Positions 39,174 through 51,860 of a DNA stretch of 64,000 nt are shown here, piece by piece. Made by a program: the position numbers and the translations under genes. The notes under the pieces are model-generated. The model saw only the letters and a list, made by a program, of their open reading frames with translations, ran no database searches and had not been told where the DNA came from. Source of the stretch: Trichoplax adhaerens (Eukaryota; Placozoa; Uniplacotomia; Trichoplacea; Trichoplacidae); contig NW_002060951.1 in NCBI RefSeq assembly GCF_000150275.1, forward strand, positions 2,941,333 through 3,005,332, in the 5' to 3' direction. Within the stretch, counting starts at the first letter, position 1. Each line of letters starts with the position of its first letter.

Positions 39174-41333
39174 GCTATGCAAATATTGTATATCTTGAAA
39201 ATATAAGTAATAATAAGTTTTGCGAGCATTGAGAGTGTGCTTTGATATTGATTCATAGTGAATTGTAAATGAATTTTTTCCAAAGTAATTATACAGATGT
39301 AATAATAGAGAGGGTTACTGCGATATTTATTGAAGTATATCCATATACGTATGTCATGAAATTTCTATAAATTTGTATAAGGAAGTACAGTAGCCATGAC
39401 ATCTATTTGTTCATAATTGTTTAAATTCGGATGAAGCATAATCGGAACTGTTGGTGCTCGTATGCTTAATGTAAAAAAAGAATATACAGAAAAATTAAAT
39501 TATATATCCTATATACGCTTGTGTATTATGTATAGCTATGTCAGAATACTGTCCTCGCAACTACAAAATGTGAATACTACAGTACTATACTGTATGTAAT
39601 GTATGTATTGATACAATTTGCTAATCATTAAAGGAGAATATGGGGGTAATTGTATAATTGCATCCTAATTGTTCCCTGTGTTGTAAATTTAGCCTAATGG
39701 TATATATAGGTTATACATACGCGTATATGTTGTATGGTCGTTAATGGGTTTTCCCAATAAAGTACTTTTATATCTTGCAAGTCAACACCTAATACAGTAT
39801 TAGGGAGTGCTGGACGTAACATTTTGTATTGTTCGAACATACGGCAGTATTGTTGGTATGTGTAATACAGAACGGATTAATTAAACAAAGCCTAAAATTG
39901 TGACAAGGACTTAGTGTATTTATTATACCAGGAATCTCGTCTTTCGTATTTTATTGAAATGTACATATGTCTTGCACAAAATAGCAGTATGCAGTAGTAT
40001 TTCATGCTAAAATATCGGTCAAAGTTCAGAGTGATATTTGACTCCGATGCAATCCACTATACCTAATATCGAAACCGGCCTGCTGAATCACCTTTGCTAT
40101 TAGGGTATTATTATTATTCTGTATTTAAGTACAAATTCTTATGAGATGTTTCTAAGACTTGCTTTTCGATGTGAATGGAAAATATTGACTATCGTAATTT
40201 CATCAAGTTTCTATTTCAAATAAAACGTCAGAACACTAAGTAAATGCACCAGCCCCCCTCTATTGCTGTCGCAGTCCGTTAGTAGTTTGAAATCTCATGA
40301 AATAATACCCTATAAGTATACTGATACTTGTACAAATTTATGGGAATGTTCAACCTAGGGTAAGGAAGGTAAAAATGACGGCCTTAAAGCAAAATATAAA
40401 AATATTAGCAAAGCGTACACCTACTGTACGTTCACCTTTCATATAAATACCAAACAATCCAGCAATCCAACAACGATGTTCATAAGGGATAGAAAAATTT
40501 ATAGACTTAAGGCTACCCGATTTCTTACCAATTTTATAATATTGTGAAGATTAATACGTGAAGTGGTCGCAATTACTCTTACCAAGTTTCCAATATATTA
40601 GTATGGTGTATGTCCGTAATTAATATGAAGTGCATGTTAAGGCTATGGCTATTCTGAGTTGGAATGGGTTCATGAGACTACGTAACAGGAAATAAATTAG
40701 CTATTTCATTTTAATGAATTTTAATAATAGTAAATCACAGGTAAAGAGATTTCGCTGAGTGAGTGATCTTTATTGACCGTTTAGCATTCGTAGATCAACA
40801 GTTTTCAGCTTGCTTACTTATTGGAGGTTAATGAATGTAGCGCAATGTATGACAATTCCTATTTACATCACTAGTGAGGCCAATCTTATATACTATGAGA
40901 TCAAAACCAGAATCATATTGGCAAATAATTAAGCAATAAATGAAGTGTATAGATACTACTAATGCTATCTATGGGATTTAAGTTTTCTGTGCCAGCATTA
41001 TAAATTATAGAGTAAAGAGTTATTATAGCGACGTATGTATTGGCTGTATGAAATCATTATAAGTTTAAAAGTATCAGTAAACTTCATATTACTGAATGTA
41101 GTGGAAGTTCTGGGTTCAAAAATAAAAATAATTTATATGAACACCATTTCATGGATCTGAAAGGTTGATAACCCAACTACAGAAGTTAAATTTAATCTGC
41201 TGTTTTCCTAGGAATCAAATAAATCATAAATCAAACGTCAATTAGGTAACCTTAAAGTATGCAAATGATTTATAATTCATTACGATATGGTTGCAAATCC
41301 TCTATAACCATTACAGAGATTTTGCGATAGTTG
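39174..41333. other. Tail-to-tail intergenic gap, RAPGEF / EFA6
   Basis: About 2.2 kb of AT-rich sequence between two convergent genes. I find no exon with recognisable homology and no RNA gene. One short palindromic patch (about 39580-39600) belongs loosely to the GTAC family. The near absence of that repeat here contrasts with the 5' intergenic regions. Confidence 0.55.
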
Positions 41334-41339
41334 TTTATT
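41334..41339 (-). terminator. Poly(A) signal of EFA6
   Basis: AATAAA on the minus strand about 100 bases downstream of the EFA6 stop codon (41443-41441). Confidence 0.55.
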
Positions 41340-41440
41340 AATGATTAACGTTATACTCAGGGAATATGATTTACTCGTGTATATGACGCACAATTTTCAA
41401 TAAAACATTAACGATATTTCGCATCCGTTTCCGATATATG

Positions 41441-44400
41441 CTAAATTCTTAAAGAATCAGTAGCTTCATCATTCAAGATCTTAGCAAGAAGCCGATCCAT
41501 CTTAAGATTTTTTTTGGTTAGGCAGAGTATGTAGGTATTGATTCGATCAATCTATAATACAGCGAACTTTAATCAGTTATATTCGTACGTATAGTGAATT
41601 TTAATGACGCTATATATGGACATTTATAACAGCTAACAAATGCTAAACGCATTACGGTACAGTAGGACTTGCCTCAAATCGCAAATATTTCTGCTTCTCG
41701 ATATTATAAACCTTCTTGCACAAATACAAATATTAGCAGATATGCGGAATAAATCTATATATTAATATAACTGCATTTAATTACCTGTTGTGATCGATCT
41801 CTTGATGAAGCAGGAGCATCATAAAGCTCTTCCAGTTGCAACTGAAGTGATGATCGCTGCATATTTATTTAAATAGAAGATTTTTATCATACATAAAACC
41901 GCATCCTTAAGTATGCTAAAACATAAGAGTACTTGGATACCCAGATGCAGTACCGTAAGTCGATGGCGATCCAATTGCTGCACCTAAAATAATACCACCT
42001 GTTTAGCGAATGTCATCGAAATGCTTTATAGTGTATAATTAATATACAATGGGTAATTTATCTCTAAGTAAAGTAGCGATTATAGCGCAATTTCAAATTC
42101 AATCGTGTTAGAGCTGTTACCAAATACAGTACTGACGTTTACAGTGAGTAATACATCTTCACACAAACATATGTCGGTGTAAAATTTCAAGAAGTAATTT
42201 TGCTCCAACTAGCCTAAACTTACGGTGCTGAGGGTACTTGATATGATCGGGAGCATCGGCCTGACAAACTTCTTACTGGAAAATACGCAATACGGTGATA
42301 GTATTCTCAATTATAATTATCTAACTTATTTTGGTAATCTAGTAATTCTGAATCAGTACCTGTTACCGACACCGCCCAGTAAGGGTGGCGAGGAATATCG
42401 TGCAGCGATAACATTAACAGATAACAACCACTGTTCCAATTCTAATTCGTTTCTGTGTTGAATATCCAGATGCATTTTTACTGTAATATACTGGTGCTCA
42501 GAAGAGATAAAGCACTGGCTGAGCTGCTACATCGATAATTTTATATTTATGCTTGACTTACGCGGCTTCAAATAGAAATGTCTTCCAGTCGGAAGTAGTC
42601 AGTTTGAATATATTATCCCTTTTATGACCTTTATAATCGGAACATCTAAGAGCATAGGCATGAAGTAGGCTAATAGAATCTGCTTCATTTGAGCCAATTT
42701 CCGTCGTTGAGTAGTTCTGTGTACAGTATAGGTCCAGTCAATATGTATCTAATGAGGTTTACAGTTGTTCTAGGTGTAATTAATCTAACTTCTAATCGTA
42801 TTGTCCGTTAGGAACATACTGAGCAATGGTAAGGAACAAAATTTGGGTAGCATTCTAATTAGAGCTGCCTAACTACCACGATAACTACCGATTACGTTTT
42901 AATTAAATTTTCTCCGTTTTGTTGCATATATTGTGCAATCTCCTTATTCGGTAATATTATATTACTTAAAAGAGACGTTAAGGTTGAATTTACAACATAG
43001 CCTAGTCTGACCTTCAAAATATACAACGTAGTTCCGCGTAAACTCAGATATCTTTGTTTCCATTTTCTTCCTTTTAATTTACCTATTCAAGATACAAAAT
43101 ATGGTTTCGTGCCATTATTATTTTAGCTAACTGTGATGGAGGGTTCGGAGAGTCAGTGGATGTAGCTTTAGTAGCCATTCACAGAATTACACGAGGGGTT
43201 TTATTAGAAATCGGATACTTCATTGTAGATAGTAACTGGGTACAGTGTGATAGTTACTGCTAGATTAGTGGTAAGCTGTTGTAAAGTACTGTGCGTAGAT
43301 ACTAACACTAACAAGTGCAACTAACAAATCTGAAACAGAAATCATCGGTATTAATAGCCTTTGAAACAGAATACTTGTAGACAACAGGATTGTAGAATTA
43401 GATACGATATATATCATAATAAACAACATAGCAAATAATTGTAGGAAATAGCGAAGACTGTAGGTGTTATAAATAACTAAACATAGCAAAATATATTTGA
43501 GTATAGCCAAAATAGACTGTAAAGATATCTATATTAAGAATAATTATTAAATGCCTGTATTTAAGAATACTAGTCCATGCAATTTGTATAAACAGAATAT
43601 ACCAAAGGCTACTGAAGAAGGAACACTGTACCACTGCTTGTACTGTACACTGAGTATACAGTCCATAACCGACATTTCAAAAGTGCTAAGATTAGTGCGG
43701 TACCTGCAGTATGACATCCAATAGCTATATTAAGATTTTAGGGAAGAATCACAATGGTAAGGACTTTCTAGCATTACGAAGGCTTACCGTAGATTCTGAA
43801 GACACCCTACGGTATAATTTGCCGTCGAAAGTATAAAAGCCGAGAGTTTTTAAGAAGGGAGGTTTTGGGATGTTAGGAAGGCTTACTGTAGATTCTGTAG
43901 ACACTTTACGGTCTAATCTGCCGTCGAAAATTTAGAAGCCGAGTTTTCAAGGAGGGAGATTTTAGGATGTTAGGAAGGCTTACTGTAGATTCAGCAGACA
44001 CCTTACGGTATAATCTGCTGTCGAGGGTATAAAAAGCCGAGAGTTTTTGAGGGAAGGGGGGTTTGGAGTGTTAATAATCTGCCTTCGAGGGTATAAAAAG
44101 CCGAGAGTTTTCAAGGGAGGGAGGCTTTGGGATGTTAAGAGCTACAGTGCCATCTAAATACACTACACTAACAGTAAGTCACATTTTGAGGCCGAAAGCA
44201 TTGCATATTTTAACTTACTTCGCCTTCTTCCATCAGTGCTTTCAGTAAATTTGCATCTTAATTGTCCTTCCTTAAATGTAATATTGCCGATAGCCTATGG
44301 GTATTAAATATATGCACTTATGAAAACGCAACTCAAGTGCAGCATATTTAGAAGTTTCAAAGACATCATAAAATATCAGACCATATCCGGTTTCGCCGGT

Positions 44401-47400
44401 GCTACTGTATCGTCAATGCCCAGTACATCTGCTATATTGTCTTTATTCCTGTTATATGATTAATACTATTTAGTTCTTACATTAGTGATTAAATTACTTC
44501 GAATTAACTTACAATGCCCATTCCAACTTGCTTTCTTTAACGGAATAGTATAATTCCTATTGTGAAACTAATATGTCAGTATGTAATCCAATATCCTACT
44601 GTTATGTGGTAAGCAAGCATTTTAAATATTCATAAAACCAATTTTGCTTGGACTAATGTAAGCGTACATAGTTGCACAAAATTTACATCTTTCTTACATA
44701 TTTAAGTCTTACCTTAAGAATGTCTCTACCTAAGCTAGAATTTTTTTTCGGTACAGGTAAATTCTTCACAAAATCGTTAAACGTCATTTTCTTACCAATA
44801 TTCTATACAAAAATAATTCCAAAATCTTGCAAAATAGGATCACAATGATAAAGTTCGCACAAAAGACTGTTCAAAACTATTTAACCCTTAAGATTCCATA
44901 ACTATTTCGAAATGTACAAGTTGCTTACCTCTCCATGAAGATCGGAGTTTAACAACATCAACGCACAAGCAATGGTATGAACTTGATCTGTAGAGAATAT
45001 AAGACATTCCATGATTTCAAGTAGAAAACTAGTCTTATTTCGAATTGATAGCCGAACCATTGTTTACGAACATTTCTTATACATTATTTTATTATACAAC
45101 TTGTATATTTATATTAAAAACACTATAACCTTCAGAATCGAAAACGGTCGGATTATCTTCGTAATAACGTCGTGAAAAATGTTGCAAAACTCGTTCCCGA
45201 TCTTGTGTTTCTCCAGTAATTGTCATTCTTTTTAATAAAGATCTTAGATCGGACAAAATTTAAATATTAGCAATTTAATTTGTAAAAAAAGTTTTTCAAA
45301 GGACTAACCTCAGACTATTATCTATGCGCTCTCCTTTGAAGTTGTAAAGCCCCAGATACGCCGAGCCAAGTTTGCGTGCATATTCAGATCTAGAAGGAAT
45401 ACAGTATATGTATGTATGTATGATAAAATTCTGTATAAGGACTATGTAAAAGCAATGCCGATATTTGACTCTTATGTGATATTAATATAACTAGATCTAC
45501 AAGTATTTACAGTCAGCATTAGTAATGGATATACGTATGGTCGGGGCCATAGGTGCTTACTTTCCATTAATATTCTTGGCAATATCGTTGACATCATAAC
45601 CGTCAAGATTGTACATTTTTTGAGCAAGATCGTCAACGTAACTGTCAACAGGTGCACCTTTCAGGATAGAAGTATTAGATTCGCATGATAGTTTATCTAT
45701 TTTAGTATTGTCAGCGGTAGTAATCCTGTGATATTCTGTTGTATCATAGGCATTGTTCAATATAATCTCCTTCAAATGACTAGGGTTGCCTTGGCCTTCA
45801 CATGGGTTATTACATATGTGATTTAAACTCGAATCTCGAAGACTTCGGCGAACAATTGTCCTGTTCTTCAGTGACGCAGCTGACGTGGTCTTTTTTATGC
45901 CAGAAACCTTAATCCAGACTAGATCGCCGTCTTTACTACAAGCTCTTCCGTAATTATTGAAATCACTACCGGAATTTTCCATAGACAGTCCACTATCGAC
46001 CGATACGATTTGTTTCGAATAAATATCGCGGCTTAAGCTATCTAATCTATTATTTTGCATCACAGGATCTTGCATAAATTTTGAAATATTTTTCCCAGAA
46101 TTATTTACTCTACCGCTCTTTGAGTCAGATTCACATTCGATTTGGTTTCCCACATTAGGTTTCACACATTCTTCGGCGAAATCAATGGTCCAGTCTAATG
46201 TGTTATCTACATCTAAATTAAAGTTATTAGTCTTTCTACTTCCCTTAACGATATTTTGAGGCAAAGTTACTAGCTCAGGTACGCACATACATTTTTGTGG
46301 ACTTGTATAGCTTTCGTGTAAGCTATTTGATGTTTTGTTTTGGAGTTGATTATTTGTCGAGACAACAGAAGTGTCAATTGTAGAAATCTGAGATATATGT
46401 TTCTGAGCTTCTTTATCTGTAAATCCGGATTCAGAACCAGATTGCAAAGATGATAGTAAAATACTATCGCTTGGAGTATTTTGACCCATATGTGAGGCAT
46501 CTAGTTTTTAGAAAGATGCATGAGAAATTTATGTTCCATTAGCATGCCGCATTCTGTAGCCAATAAAACTAATTTCGTAAGCGCAACAAGCTTAGAAGCT
46601 GTTATACAACATGTGTCCATAAATTAATATTTTTCGTTTACCGTTGTTGGGTATGAGCTCCAAGTCCACTTTCTCATTGCAGTGTTTGATGTAAGATATT
46701 GCTAATAAATATCAGAAGAGGAATAGGTTTTAATTTCCATACTATTACAATACAAACATCAATATCATCGGTAATGCACATGTACGAGTGGAATATGTGC
46801 ATTATAAACTTAGAGTTGGTCAGTAAAGCTAAATTGATTGGAACCATAATTGATCTTCCTAGACAGATATACCCGTACGTACCTTCACCTGTAAGCATTT
46901 CCGATACATCCTTACCGTTAATACTGACTACGATATCGCCGACACCAACCTACATTGCATATGTGCATATAATTGTTTCATAAGTCTGTAATTGTCAATA
47001 AATTCATTAATATATAAAGAAATGCGGTTATTTCGCGGTATCTATATCATGTAGTAAATTAGCAACACAAGGAATTATAGAAATTTCAAGTCAAACTCAT
47101 AAATCAAGTGATTAATTATGATGTACAGTACAACTGTACGGTATACAGTAACTAAAGTCAACGTTTGGCAGGTGTAGATTTACTTTACTACATTAGAAAT
47201 AAATTTACTTCTGTAATCTTCAGAACTTTAATACCGTACACTGCATTTTACGAGCTCGCAGTCAGCTAAACCAAGCTGATTTTGCTAACTGTATTTTGAT
47301 TGCAGAAGGCTTTGTAAGATTATGAAGTGTAGACATAAACATGCTAACTGGCTCATTGTCAGATAAAACTGGAAACCGTTTCTAGATACTTCTTAGTGAG

Positions 47401-48527
47401 CGATGTAATTACTCTCAAGGGAAATTTTTTATTATTAGTTCATTAGTGATTTAACCGTAGTACTGTACAGTATATTGTCATATGATACAAATTACATAGC
47501 TCAGGGACTACACTCATTAAAAGCTTTCTGCGGATCAATGTTAATCCCTTCTGCAAACGAATAGCATAAGATGGACTAAAACCGTTGCATTGGTATAATT
47601 TATAGTAGAAGGACATCACGATAACATAATTTACAGTTGAATTAAATTTCGTGTCGTACTCTGCTACATTTAAAGTACAGTAATAGTGAATTAGGGCAGT
47701 GCGGCCATGTGCCTACGCTCACCCTCTTGTATGATAGGCTACTACGCTACAAAATATGACTTAACTTTGAACTTACAAATGAAGTCTTGAGATTTTTTAA
47801 GTCGTAATGTATATTAAATTAATCGAATTACAGTGCGTAGTTGATGGCATGCACCTTTCTAATTTGAGTACACGAGAAATTTATATATGTAGAAATTAAT
47901 TCGTTAGAACTTATTGCAGTACTAGTGCAGTACAGTACTCTGTAGTTTCAGCAGAGTTGATAGCTCTGTAACATTGCAGCAATTTTTTCGTACAGTACAT
48001 GAACAAAATGACAAGTAATGTAAATCAAATGGAACTATACAACTATATTAATAATTGTTGCGATAAATAAAAGGCAAAATACTTCACAGATTCATATTGA
48101 CAGTTAAATGAATGCTGAAAGGTGTTTTGTTTGTTGAACTGTAGCTAGATAGTCGTAGTCTTGTAGATGCTAGTAACACTCATTATAAGTACTGCAGTCA
48201 TTGCATCGCCAAAACTCTGAAGGCCTTGATACCCTCACGATAATTATTGATAAATAAAAAATAAGAATATACTGTACTATACTGTATATACTCGTACAGT
48301 ATAATATAACCAGTGCGTACTGGCACTAATGTATTGAGGAATAACGAATGATATTTACATATTTAGAATATTTACAGTTAAATTATATTAACCTGGCCAC
48401 TTTCTTTCGCAGGTCCTCCATCTAGCACCATACAAATTGCGAGTGGTCGACCCTTTCGCCTTATGACATTGAATCCGAATCCAATTCCTGGTTGTCGATA
48501 CAATGTGATGAACTTTGTATCAACCAT
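41441..48527 (-). CDS. PSD: EFA6/PSD family Arf6 exchange factor with N-terminal PDZ, complete
   Basis: Sec7-PH protein that loads Arf6 with GTP at the plasma membrane. Nineteen exons, 755 residues: 48527-48393, 46949-46883, 46701-46642, 46500-45561, 45389-45309, 45242-45130, 44987-44929, 44802-44713, 44556-44513, 44448-44382, 44270-44219, 43070-43012, 42716-42562, 42452-42360, 42275-42224, 41983-41954, 41856-41785, 41711-41673, 41500-41441. Residues 1-87 form a PDZ ([32 protein letters not shown]). A Ser/Asn-rich linker in one 940-base exon follows. Sec7 spans about 372-555: [31 protein letters not shown] with the catalytic Glu finger, and [18 protein letters not shown] spans about 555-680: [33 protein letters not shown] and the terminal EQWLL helix. 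A short coiled-coil tail follows. The start Met is the first in-frame Met after a stop and an acceptor-like site, so an extra 5' exon is possible. Domain identity is firm; symbol PSD/EFA6 is at family level. Confidence 0.93.
41672..41711 (-). other. GC-AG donor in the EFA6 tail
   Basis: The exon encoding [12 protein letters not shown] ends GAG|GCAAGT, a textbook GC donor. No GT alternative keeps frame to the terminal exon at 41500. Confidence 0.65.
43778..44140. repeat. Minisatellite of about 98-bp units in an EFA6 intron
   Basis: Roughly three and a half tandem copies of a unit of 97-99 bases, starting near 43781, 43880 and 43977, with a truncated last copy from about 44070. Each includes GGCTTAC-TGTAGATTC, a TCTGCCGTCGA core and an AAAGCCGAGAG segment. 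In the first unit TACCGTAG is followed 13-14 bases on by its reverse complement CTACGGTA, so a hairpin is possible. It lies in the intron between PH-domain exons (43071-44218). Confidence 0.85.
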
Positions 48528-51500
48528 GCTATGTTGTTCAGACACTTTAAGTCTTTACTGCATTTTTCAGTTTGTAGGTGGCGGTAGCGGCCACGATAGA
48601 GAACCAAGGAATAAAGATTAATATGATCAATTACGAAAAAAATATGTACAGTACTGAGGGATCAACACGGGACAAGCTGCTAATATTTTCTAACTGTAAA
48701 GTTATTAATTATTAATCAACCTTAATAGCAGTGCCTGTTAATAGTGAATTAATTAAAATAAAATAAATAAATAAATTATGCAAAAGTAAAATACCAGTTA
48801 GTACAGTAATATGTGATCTGACCCTGTTACATAACACTGTACACTGTGTACAGTACGGTGCACACAGCCCTCAAATTATAGAAATGTCACTGACCTCCGT
48901 CCCCTCGTTGAGCTGTACTGTACAGTACCAGTACGTACTGTACAGTATTGTACTGTTCGTACTGTAACGTCAGATCGAGACTGTACTGTACTGTACAGTT
49001 CCTGCAGTATTGTACAGTACAGTACAGTACTGTACTGTTCTACTGTATTTTATTCCGGGAAAAACAGTAGATGTTCGTCGTTTCTATCAGCACAAGCAGG
49101 GTGGCATGTCCACTTGTCCAGTAAAAAATGCTTGTATTAATCGTTATTAATTTCCAAGAATTTTTATACCGTAGTTCAGATCTAGATACGCATACTAGAT
49201 TTGATTTAAAATGTTATAATCATGAAGTTGATGCTAAAGGGAAATGATTGGATGATATACAGTATGATATTCGTGTAGCAGCCAAAGTACTTGCAGTACT
49301 TAATAAGGATAAACTAATTTTAACTCAATGGCCCTTTGAAAACCATTGGGAAATATTTATTGATTAGAAATTCAATCCTTAAACATTTTTAGGATTTGCT
49401 TTGATAACACTCATTTTAATACTCAAGCACATACAAAAATCATCGTACAGACATTATATGAAACATTACGATAGTTGTAAATGTAATCGTATGGTATATA
49501 GCTGTTTACTTAGGGTGTCTAATATATTATTTTTTGCAAAACTGATGATAGCAAAAATCGTAAAATTTTGAAATAGTAACAGTTTTGGTCTTTCTTAAAC
49601 TTGTGAGGAACTCGACAATACGTGCACTAAAGTACAATGTCCATATTACTTTAAATATGGTTTCTGTATAAATACTTTTCAATTCTCATCTAAGTGTTTG
49701 TACATCTATTCTAGGTGCTTCTAATGCTACAGTCAAATGCAAACTGTGATAAATCGAATCATTGTTAATAATTTTACTGTATGCAATTGTTTTTACTTTA
49801 AGAAATGTTTGCAATGGATACATAAAAGTAGTCAAATTAATTTCTGTATCTTCCCGTATGACGGATGCACATCACAAATAAATAATACTTAGGAAATCGT
49901 TTCATAGAGCATAGAACTTGTGTGACAGGTTGCAAGGCTAATACTACACTACTGTAATGTACGTTAATCTAGTACAGCAGATAAGGTGTAGATAAGCCGT
50001 AAATAGTATTGTGCGATATCTAGGATTCCCCACGTTCTATGCCGGCGCGTACACTACAAGGTAATAAGCAGTAGTTTACAGGACAGGCGATGTTAAGACA
50101 ATTGCCACTACCACAGTATGTGCCCTATATTCATACGGCATAGTGTGACTAATTATTTCAGTAGTATAAACTAGAAATGCGATAAAATAATATTTTATTA
50201 TATTTTTATGAGTTACAAGGGTCATCCTGCCAATCCCATCTTATAACGGACAAGTGCAGTAAATTAATGGCTGAGCTACGGATCAAGTTCCTAAAGTATA
50301 CCCGCAACAGTAATCAGAATGACCTAGCAAACCGTTTTTCCCTTTCCTGAGGAAATTTAATAGTAGTAACCATATGTCTACAGTACAAATCTGGTAAGGT
50401 TTCAACTATTCTACTTCATGTTCATCAATAGAACATTATTTGCATATTGGTGATCTCAGGGACATAAGTATGACAAATTATAATCATCCAATTATCTATA
50501 GCTATTAACACTTATCGTAAATAACCGTAAATAGAGACTGATACAAAATAAATTTTATCTGGAGTTATTTCAATTTTGTTAAGCAATTCATTTTGTGTGA
50601 ATGGAGAGACTAATGTACCGCATCTATACAGATCTAAACTACGATCTAATGAATTATAAACATGATTATACAGGTACATAACTTTTTAGTAGTTATTTAC
50701 CGAATGCCAAGTAATAGAAATACTATAGAGTTCCCTACGGTAAAATACCGTATTCTCTTTATGGAGCAACCAGTATTTTCGTAGTACACATCCACTTGGT
50801 ATAATACTTTATATCAAATATAACATGATTTTCTTGACTACAGTTTACTACTTGCTTATGAAATAGCTAACGGGGTATATGTACTTTATAATAGCAATGG
50901 ATCAGGACAAATTTTTAAGATTGTTCACTGACTCTGGCAAATCCGGGAGTAAATTTAATACGTAGAGATGGTAATATATTTTATCGGACATAATATGAAA
51001 TTCTAACATTTGCATTAACGACGTGATGAAGGCCTTTAGGAGAGAACAGTATACAGACTGTGCTACATCATCGTTTATGGTCTCTACGATACCGTGGACC
51101 ACTTTTGTAATTCTACTGTAGTGTTTTTCAGCGTGGATAAAATCAATTCAGAAATCTGATCTTTTAGAACTACACTATTCTGTTTTAGGCTCCTACTATT
51201 ATCACGGAATCATTCAATAGTGAGATTGTACAGATCAGTTTTTATATTATGATACTCGTATACCATGGAGGATCTCGTAGCGACTTATTAAAGATGCGGA
51301 GAATAGAAGCTTACTGGCTGCTATAAAATAATTTAATTTTGGTTTACGTAAATTAATTAACCAATAGCTGATAATGGTGAATGACGCTGTATACTAAATG
51401 GTATTTTAGATTTCGTCACGTGGTCCACATATTTTGAACTTTAAATTAATTAGTGTTATTTTATAGAATCATATGATCGATTTAAGCCAGGAATAACAAG

Positions 51501-51860
51501 GTCTTGTTCACTTTATACTTGCGGAATTCAAATTACAGCAATTTTTAAATTATAAAGAAAATTTACTGACTATATTTACGAGTATTTTAAATTTTCTATA
51601 AGTATAATATTGTACAAATATTTCAGCAAGTTAAAAAATCGCCTAGCCTAAAAGATTAGATAAAATACAGACGGTATAAATTTCTGCTTGGATGCCAGAA
51701 AAGGATATCTTTGATTTATGTACTGTATTTTGTTTAGTAATAGTATTATTCTACAGTAAGTACGTGTGAACTCTACTTGTAAAGTTATATACCGTACATA
51801 TACATACAACGAGGTATGGTAAACTGTATGATTAAATTAGCCAGTACAGTGTAGTGCGAA
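48528..51860. promoter_or_regulatory. Divergent promoter region, EFA6 (-) / adhesion GPCR (+)
   Basis: 3.3 kb between two head-to-head start codons. A GTAC palindrome cluster sits close to the EFA6 side (about 48835-49052). The remaining 2.8 kb is AT-rich with no exon I can support; the minus-strand frame 50902-51102 has no recognisable homologue. Confidence 0.55.
48835..49052. repeat. GTACAGTACTGTAC palindrome cluster D
   Basis: Dense GTACTGTACAGTAC-type palindromes about 300-525 bases upstream of the EFA6 start codon, same family as clusters at 6.9, 21.4 and 29-30 kb. A small outlier lies at 48270-48300. Confidence 0.8.

Noticed and set aside
50902-51102. 66-codon minus-strand frame upstream of the adhesion GPCR
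   Set aside because: No recognisable family and isolated; probably chance.
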